A DNA stretch of 64,000 bases from Physcia stellaris (taxonomy: Eukaryota; Ascomycota; Lecanoromycetes; Caliciales; Physciaceae): contig JABSSW010000001.1 in NCBI GenBank assembly GCA_018902385.1, forward strand, positions 1,488,001 through 1,552,000, written 5' to 3'. A program made the position numbers and the translations under genes. Shown here one piece after another: positions 58,073 through 64,000 of the stretch (its first letter is position 1; every line of letters starts with the position of its first letter). Under the pieces are notes generated by a model that did not search any database, was not told the origin of the DNA, and worked only from the letters and a program-made list of their open reading frames with translations.

Positions 58073-58731
58073 GATGGAATCTGGCCAATATTTACAGAGT
58101 CCCAGGGAAAGGATCAACGTATATCGCTTGTAATCGACCGCGCACCAGACACAAGGCCCACTCTACGAGACGTCTGAACCGAAGGGCGGTTTTCGAAAGG
58201 AAGAGTCTGATGATCTATGCCAGAATTACTTGTAGGAGCAGCTATGAATAGATACTATGTGGCCGTGGTGGTATTCTGGTTGAGCGGAAGTGACGTATAC
58301 TTAGTGAGTGAGTCTTTGCAGACACAATGAGAGTTAGTCACGGTAGGATGAATGACAAGGTACCGACCACACTACAGCGGTCGCTACAGTGAGATTCAGT
58401 GTCGATGAGGTATCGCGACAGATCTCTGAGATGAGCCGCACAAGTTGGGCTTCCAACGGTCCTTCAAGGTAATGATGGTGAGAAAATGGATTGTTGTTGA
58501 GAGGTTGAGTCTTCGCGGCAAAGTTTGAGGGCTGAGTTGTACTGCGCTAATTCTAGTGAATTAGAATCACGTGATATATGCCAGTCTCGGCGGATCCCGG
58601 CTTCCGCCAATTACTTTACGTTGGGGGAAAAGCCCGATTCAAGATGTCCTTTGACTTTTAGCCCGTTCGCTTTGTGCTTATCATCCAGCTCCCTCTCATC
58701 TCTTTCCCGACTTGATTTACAGCAAATCATA
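58073..58731. promoter_or_regulatory. shared promoter of Seb1-like gene and citrate synthase
   Basis: 659 bp between divergent start codons. The stretch 58670-58730 is CT-rich and ends with an AATCATA leader before the citrate synthase ATG. Confidence 0.5.
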
Positions 58732-60465
58732 ATGGCGACTGCCCTGCACGTCAGTCGTGCAGCTCTACGAGTTCCTTCTATCACCGCTTCTCTTCCCATA
58801 CGGTCAGTAACATTCAATGGTCTTCGAAGTTACTCCTCCGCCAAGCCCAAGGTCAGCTTCAATGACCGAAATCTTTGCGAAGCTCCCAACGCTGACACTC
58901 CCTAGACCCTCAAAGAGACATTCGCCGAGAAGTTACCCGGCGAAATAGAAAAAATAAAAAAACTGAGGAAGTACGAACAACAGCCTATCGTGCATTGCAT
59001 AGTGACTAATCGTGTTTCTCAGAGACTATGGCTCAAAAGTTGTGGGCGAGGTCACCTTAGATCAGGTTTATGGCGGCGCCCGCGGAATAAAGTCGCTGGT
59101 TTGGGAGGTAGGTGATCTTCCATTCAACACGGCCCCAGAGTCAACAAACTCATAAAATATAGGGATCGGTCCTCGATTCCGAAGAAGGCATCCGCTTCCG
59201 AGGGAAGACTATCCCAGAGTGCCAGAAGCTTCTACCCAAGGCAGAAGGCGGAGAGGAACCCTTGCCAGAGGGTATGTGCTCTGAGTAGAAATAATATAAA
59301 GGCGCGGCGCTTATAGCTCACAGGTCTCTTCTGGCTACTCTTGACCGGCGATGTACCGAGTGAACAACAGGTGAGGGAATTGTCAGCAGAATGGGCAGCT
59401 CGCTCCGAAGTACCAAGATTCATCGAAGAACTCATCGACCGCTCGCCCAATGATCTCCACCCAATGGCTCAATTCTCACTGGCTGTCACGGCTCTAGAAC
59501 ACGAGTCCGCGTTCGCAAAAGCCTACGCCAAAGGCATGCCCAAGAAAGACTATTGGGGGTACACATATGAGGATTCAATGGATTTGATTGCCAAGCTCCC
59601 AACTATTGCTGCTCGTATCTACCGAAACGTCTACAAGGACGGCAAAGTCGCCCCGGTGCAGAAGGACAAAGATTACAGTTTCAATTTTGCAAATCAACTG
59701 GGTTTCGCAGAAAATAAGGACTTCCTGGAACTTATGAGGCTATATCTCACCATCCATACCGACCATGAAGGTGGAAACGTTAGCGCCCATACCACGCACT
59801 TGGTTGGCAGCGCTCTAAGCTCGCCCATGCTTTCGCTTGCTGCTGGTTTAAACGGTCTCGCAGGTCCCCTCCACGGATTGTAAGTCTTAAGCTAGCTGCT
59901 CTTCATTGACCCAGCTGACGATTGTCAGGGCAAATCAGGAAGTCCTCAATTGGCTGCAGAAAATGAAGAAATCTATTGGGAATGATCTCAGCGACGCGGC
60001 AATCACAGACTATCTCTGGTCAACCCTGAAATCCGGTCAAGTTGTTCCAGGCTACGGCCACGCTGTGCTACGCAAAACCGATCCCCGCTATGTCTCTCAG
60101 CGCGAGTTCGCCCTTCGTCATCTACCTGACGATCCTATGTTCAAGCTAGTCAGCCAAGTGTACAAGATTGCTCCCGGTGTTTTGACAGAGCATGGCAAGA
60201 CTAAAAACCCATATCCTAACGTCGATGCAGTGAGTTTCAAACCCTCCAAGTGAGATTTCTAAACTAACGGCCGCAGCACTCCGGTGTTCTCCTACAATAC
60301 TACGGCTTGACCGAGGCTAGCTACTATACCGTACTCTTTGGCGTCTCAAGAGCGATCGGTGTCCTTCCCCAATTAATCATCGATCGTGCTGTCGGCGCAC
60401 CTATCGAGCGACCCAAGTCATTCAGCACTGAAGCCTGGGCGAAGCTGGTGGGAGCAACTCTGTAA
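58732..60465 (+). CDS. citA: mitochondrial citrate synthase
   Basis: Proposed exons 58732-58851, 58906-58970, 59023-59107, 59163-59271, 59324-59879, 59929-60229 and 60277-60465; 474 aa, the usual size. It condenses oxaloacetate and acetyl-CoA to citrate. The N-terminus (about 35 residues, Arg/Ser-rich, ending RSYSSAKPK) is a mitochondrial targeting peptide. Family signatures: [30 protein letters not shown], the active-site His in GPLHGLANQEV (interrupted by an intron), [14 protein letters not shown], and the catalytic Asp in [11 protein letters not shown]. The end [14 protein letters not shown] matches CitA-type rather than methylcitrate synthase. Six introns of 47-55 nt. Next gene downstream is the YHM2-like citrate carrier, same strand. 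Confidence 0.96.
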
Positions 60466-61150
60466 GCAGGGGTGGATGTAAATTCTTTGCGAGGGAGAGG
60501 TTTTCTGTACGCATAGGATTACGGTTATGCTGTATGACCATCTCCAGACGTTGGGTAAAGCTAGAGGCGATCTACCCAGCCGGAAGATACTTAGATTGTA
60601 ATTCAACATACGGCATCCAGACATTCATTCGTCCAGGTGATATCATGCCTCATCGGAATAGAAAACCTAGCTGATGAAAAAGCTACCTACGATGAAAGTA
60701 CCTTAAGGTATTGCCTACATACATTACATGTATGTACGTATTCGGTTCAGCCCTGCGGAACGGGGAAAGAACGAAGCAGGGGAGCTTGGACCCCTAGTTT
60801 CCAAGTGAGCAGGGGTCCAATATCGGCTTATCTGGTATTACTCCGTATTTACTTCTCGGGCACCGGACTTCAGCCATTTCTCTCGCGTGTTCTTGCCGTT
60901 CACCCCTCGTCTTTGAAATTTTCATATAGCAAGTGAACATCAATACAGAGTAATAACATTGTCGCATATCTGCTTTTTTAAAAGCAAGCTTCCCTCCGGA
61001 TCAAAGCCCAGCATTGACGATTACTAAGATAAAACAGGCTCAATCCTATCGCTAGTCACGAAAGCACCGTAATCCGCACATCGGATCCAATCCACCATCG
61101 GATTTTGAACTTTGCCTTGGTCAGGCGTGTCAAGAAATAAGTTTCCTGCG
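60466..61150. other. intergenic, citrate synthase terminator and carrier promoter
   Basis: No gene seen. The run ACATACATTACATGTATGTACGTA near 60718-60741 (in part palindromic) is the only sequence feature noted. Confidence 0.4.
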
Positions 61151-62437
61151 ATGGCTACCCTTCCTGCAGGTGCAGGCGGCGCCCCTGCGAAGCTCGAGAA
61201 GAAACCCGTCAAATTCAGCAATCTACTACGTAAGAGATGGCTGTCCGGCTACCTTACTATTCGGAATGTCTAACATAATTGTCATATAGTGGGGGCAGGC
61301 CTGAATATGTTCGAGTAAGTCGTCCTTCTGCGAGACCACTTTATTCGATGGCTGACTGGTCTTTGTTAGGGTAACAACATTAGGTCAAGTAAGTATAGAG
61401 CAGAGAAGAGCTTTGATATAAAAACCCTAATGGATCAACATAGCCTCTCGAGGTCGTCAAGACCACCATGGCTGCGAACCGTTCTGATAGCTTCGGCGGT
61501 GCTCTGTCACGAATATGGGCTCGAGGCGGTGTCCGAGGGTGTAGGTCTCCGTTTTTTCTCATGGTGGCTATTGCTGACCCGTGGTTCGAACAGACTTTCA
61601 AGGTCTTATTCCCTGGGCCTGGATAGAGGCCTCAACCAAGGGTGCCGTCCTCCTCTTTGTCGCCTCCGAAGCTGAATACTACGCCAAATCATTCGGTGCC
61701 TCGGACTTCGTAGGCGGTATCAGCGGTGGCATGGCTGGTGGGGTTGCTCAAGCTTACGCGACAATGGGTTTTTGTACATGCATGAAGACGGTCGAAATCA
61801 CAAAGCACAAAATCGCAGCTCAGGGTGTCAAGCCACCAGGTACCTTTGAAACGTTCATGGATATTTGGAGAAGAGAAGGTATTAGGGGTATCAATCGCGG
61901 CGTGAACGCCGTCGCTATTCGGCAGACCACCAACTGGGGCTCGAGATTCGGTTTATCGAGATTAGCAGAAACGGGCATCCGCAGGGCCACTGGCAAAGAG
62001 GAAGGGCAAAAGCTGGGCTCTATGGAGAAGATACTAGCCAGTGGTCTTGGTGGTGGGTTGAGTGCGTGGAATCAGCCAATTGAGGTCATACGAGTCGAGA
62101 TGCAGAGCAAGACTGAGGATCCCAAGAGGCCGAAGAATTTGACTGTGGGCAAGACGTTTAATTACATCTATTCGAACAACGGGATCAGGGGGCTTTATCG
62201 TGGCGTTGCCCCTAGGATCGGTCTTGGTGTATGGCAAACCATCTGTATGGTTGCGTTGGGTGATATGTGAGTCCACTACCCTTCTAAAACTAAAAGAGGA
62301 TTGCCAGCTGATATCTACGAAACCTAGGGCGAAAGAAGCTGTCGAGAAGCTGACAGGTATGCACGTCTCCATGTCTATCAATCAGTCATGCTAACGCCTT
62401 TCTCAATGTAGGGGATAAGGTTACTGCCAAACATTGA
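61151..62437 (+). CDS. YHM2: mitochondrial citrate/2-oxoglutarate carrier, YHM2 orthologue
   Basis: Proposed exons 61151-61229, 61290-61314, 61370-61388, 61444-61540, 61594-62266, 62328-62356 and 62412-62437; 315 aa (yeast YHM2 is 314). In yeast this carrier exchanges citrate for 2-oxoglutarate across the inner membrane and supports cytosolic NADPH. Diagnostic stretches: GAGLNMFEVTTLGQ, PLEVVKTTMAANR (the first P-x-D/E-x-V-K motif), LIPWAWIEASTKGAVLLF, QAYATMGFCTCMKTVEIT, GINRGVNAVAIRQTTNWGSR and WNQPIEVIRVEMQSK (third motif). Exons 2 and 3 are only 25 and 19 nt; the phases still join perfectly. It lies just downstream of citrate synthase on the same strand. Confidence 0.95.
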
Positions 62438-63544
62438 GCTGGACTTGATCCTCGAGCAGTATGGTTGGCGTGCCAGTCTTCCATACTATGTATACGTCCA
62501 GCAGCTTTTGCTTTCTATTTTGCGGTTCAGCATGTTTTTGTTAGCATAACGGGGGCGTACCATAAACGGCGTTGGCCCCCACTTGGCTGCCTCACTGCTG
62601 AGAAAACGGCATATGAACAATAAAAATACGCTTTCTTGTCAGCACTCTTCCGAAGAGGTTTCGACACCCCACTCGTAGTACACATGCATGCCCTCGAATT
62701 TCTCATCCTGTCGCGACTTTTGTTATTATTTGAGGTCTCTTCTTACGTTTACAATAGTATGCTCACCTTGTACTATCTCACCTTCAGAATTATTGGTTCC
62801 AACTCTAATCGTCCTACGAAGCTACCAATATAATTCTACCGAACTTTGAATACTATCTGCTGATAGCTAAGCGAAGCCAATTCTACAGTTGGCCCTGCTC
62901 GTCCCTGTCCCTAATGGATGGTCGCCAACACCCAAACACAATGAAAGAGTGATGGAGCAATAATGACTCCAGTCAACGAGTTAACCGCAGGCTTCCGGAC
63001 CCAAATTAGAGATTTCGGGAACCGACCGCGCCCGTACACTTGGAATCTTTGTCGGAGTGTCTGGTCGATCCACTGTGGCTTTCATCATTTGGTTCAGTAG
63101 CGCATAATCCCGAAACAAGCGTCAAGCAATGCTCGTATGAATAGCGTACCTTTGCTAATGTGTCTCGCTCTGCTTTGTTTGGTTTTCCTGAAACTCTATC
63201 TTTGGATGGATAACGTCTGTTCGCATGCCCTTTGTTTAAGATTCAGCTGAGACAAAAAGTGGGTATATTATCACCTTGGACGTACGATACTTTCTTGCAC
63301 TCATCGGCGTGAGAAATCTTCAAGTTTACCACCGCCCAAGTCTGCTTTTTCTGAGACCACGGTGCTTCCTAGACTACGAGAGCAGGACTTTCGAAATCCA
63401 CAAACCCATCTTCAACCGATTACCTTCAGTCAACCATCTTCAGCGACCCATCTTCAAACAAGCACCTTCAGCGACACAGTTGTAAAAAGCCGCCTTCAAG
63501 CGGTCACTTTCAAGCCGGCGCCTTTAAACCGTCACTCACCAACA
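62438..63544. other. intergenic, no recognisable gene
   Basis: Only short frames. Before 63545 the sequence has repeated phrases such as ATCTTCAACC, CCTTCAG and CTTTCAAGC at 63408-63530, giving a pyrimidine-rich degenerate repeat leader. Confidence 0.4.
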
Positions 63545-64000
63545 ATGGCAGCCAACCAGTGGCGACCAGCCGAACTCCTCAGTATCGGATATATCGACAT
63601 CAACAACTCCTTCCAGTGCGTAGGCTTCACGGACAAAAAATGCAAATGCACCAACAAGCTCAACAAGGATTGCCGCATCGAAGCATCAGACATTCTCCGC
63701 CGCATATCCACAATGGACACTCACTATGATGACTTCGATGAAATCCTGAGGGAACTCGCAACTGTCCTCCTGTGTACGAAAAGCCGACACCGTGAAAAGT
63801 GCATGCACAAAGTAGTAGAGAAGTGGAAGGCCGCGATCAAGGAGCATGGTGACAGGGAGTTTGCGAGGAGGGGAGGAGACACGGTTATGGGGGAGGCGTC
63901 GGACACACAGCAATATCTGCGGGATAAAGTGGCAGACCTGGAAGTGCGTATTAGGCGTTTGGATGTAAGCGACGCTGTTGGAGGATCTTCGACGAAACGC
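63545..64000 (+). CDS. Cys-containing hypothetical protein, cut by window end
   Basis: Frame open from the ATG at 63545 to the window edge, 152 codons, no stop. The start has CVGFTDKKCKCTNKL, a Cys pattern like the small zinc-binding-looking heads (C-x-G-x-T...C-x-C) on some fungal hypothetical proteins, including ones that carry a GIY-YIG-like DUF1766 domain later. A conserved-looking helical part follows (ASDILRRIS, LLCTKSRHREKC), then a charged stretch with coiled-coil character (LRDKVADLEVRIRRLD). Function cannot be told without the rest. Confidence 0.65.
   Translation, partial: MAANQWRPAELLSIGYIDINNSFQCVGFTDKKCKCTNKLNKDCRIEASDILRRISTMDTHYDDFDEILRELATVLLCTKSRHREKCMHKVVEKWKAAIKEHGDREFARRGGDTVMGEASDTQQYLRDKVADLEVRIRRLDVSDAVGGSSTKR

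Overview
The window looks like nuclear DNA of a filamentous ascomycete (Pezizomycotina). Genes carry many short introns (mostly 47-125 nt, GT..AG), coding DNA is moderately GC-rich, and the gene content is typical of moulds: a Crh-type cell-wall transglycosylase, an NRPS-like A-T-TE synthetase, a laccase, Zn2Cys6 and bZIP regulators, a fungal TNT-type NADase, mitochondrial citrate synthase and a YHM2 carrier. I cannot fix the class; Dothideomycetes or Leotiomycetes would fit. All exon models were built by eye from reading frame, splice sites and family similarity recalled from knowledge, so boundaries are proposals.

Layout. 1.5-6.6 kb: Crh transglycosylase and an ankyrin-repeat protein. 8.5-19.7 kb: a probable small secondary-metabolite cluster with a DHA1 transporter (-), a dienelactone-hydrolase-like enzyme (-), an A-T-TE synthetase (+) and a laccase (+). 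21-36.7 kb: a Ser/Thr-rich secreted protein, an alpha/beta hydrolase, a decayed flavin monooxygenase start, an Arg/Ser-rich protein, a secreted TNT-type NADase, a GrpB-fold protein, a MITE, an F-box protein and a small glycine-rich LSB1-like protein. 37.4-39.1 kb: a bZIP factor. 40.85-51.43 kb: a repeat island. A short foldback element abuts a PIF/Harbinger-like DNA transposon (about 10.4 kb, 3-bp target duplication), into which a Ty3/gypsy LTR retrotransposon (6,552 bp, two 315-bp LTRs, 5-bp target duplication) has inserted. 51.7-64 kb: a Zn2Cys6 factor, the Seb1/Nrd1 transcription-termination factor, citrate synthase, the YHM2 citrate/2-oxoglutarate carrier, and the start of a Cys-rich protein running off the edge.

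The most striking signal is mutational. The two LTRs differ at 32 positions by hand alignment. All are C/T or G/A transitions, and every one lies at a CpT or CpC site (27 CpT, 5 CpC), none at CpA or CpG. The transition mismatches between the arms of the MITE and the foldback element, and within both target-site duplications, obey the same rule. This resembles RIP but with a CpY rather than the classical CpA target.

A second theme is that three of the four cluster genes each lack exactly one C in a short C-run on their coding strand. This suggests either consensus homopolymer errors or recent decay of the cluster. Citrate synthase beside the YHM2 carrier is a functionally coherent neighbour pair.
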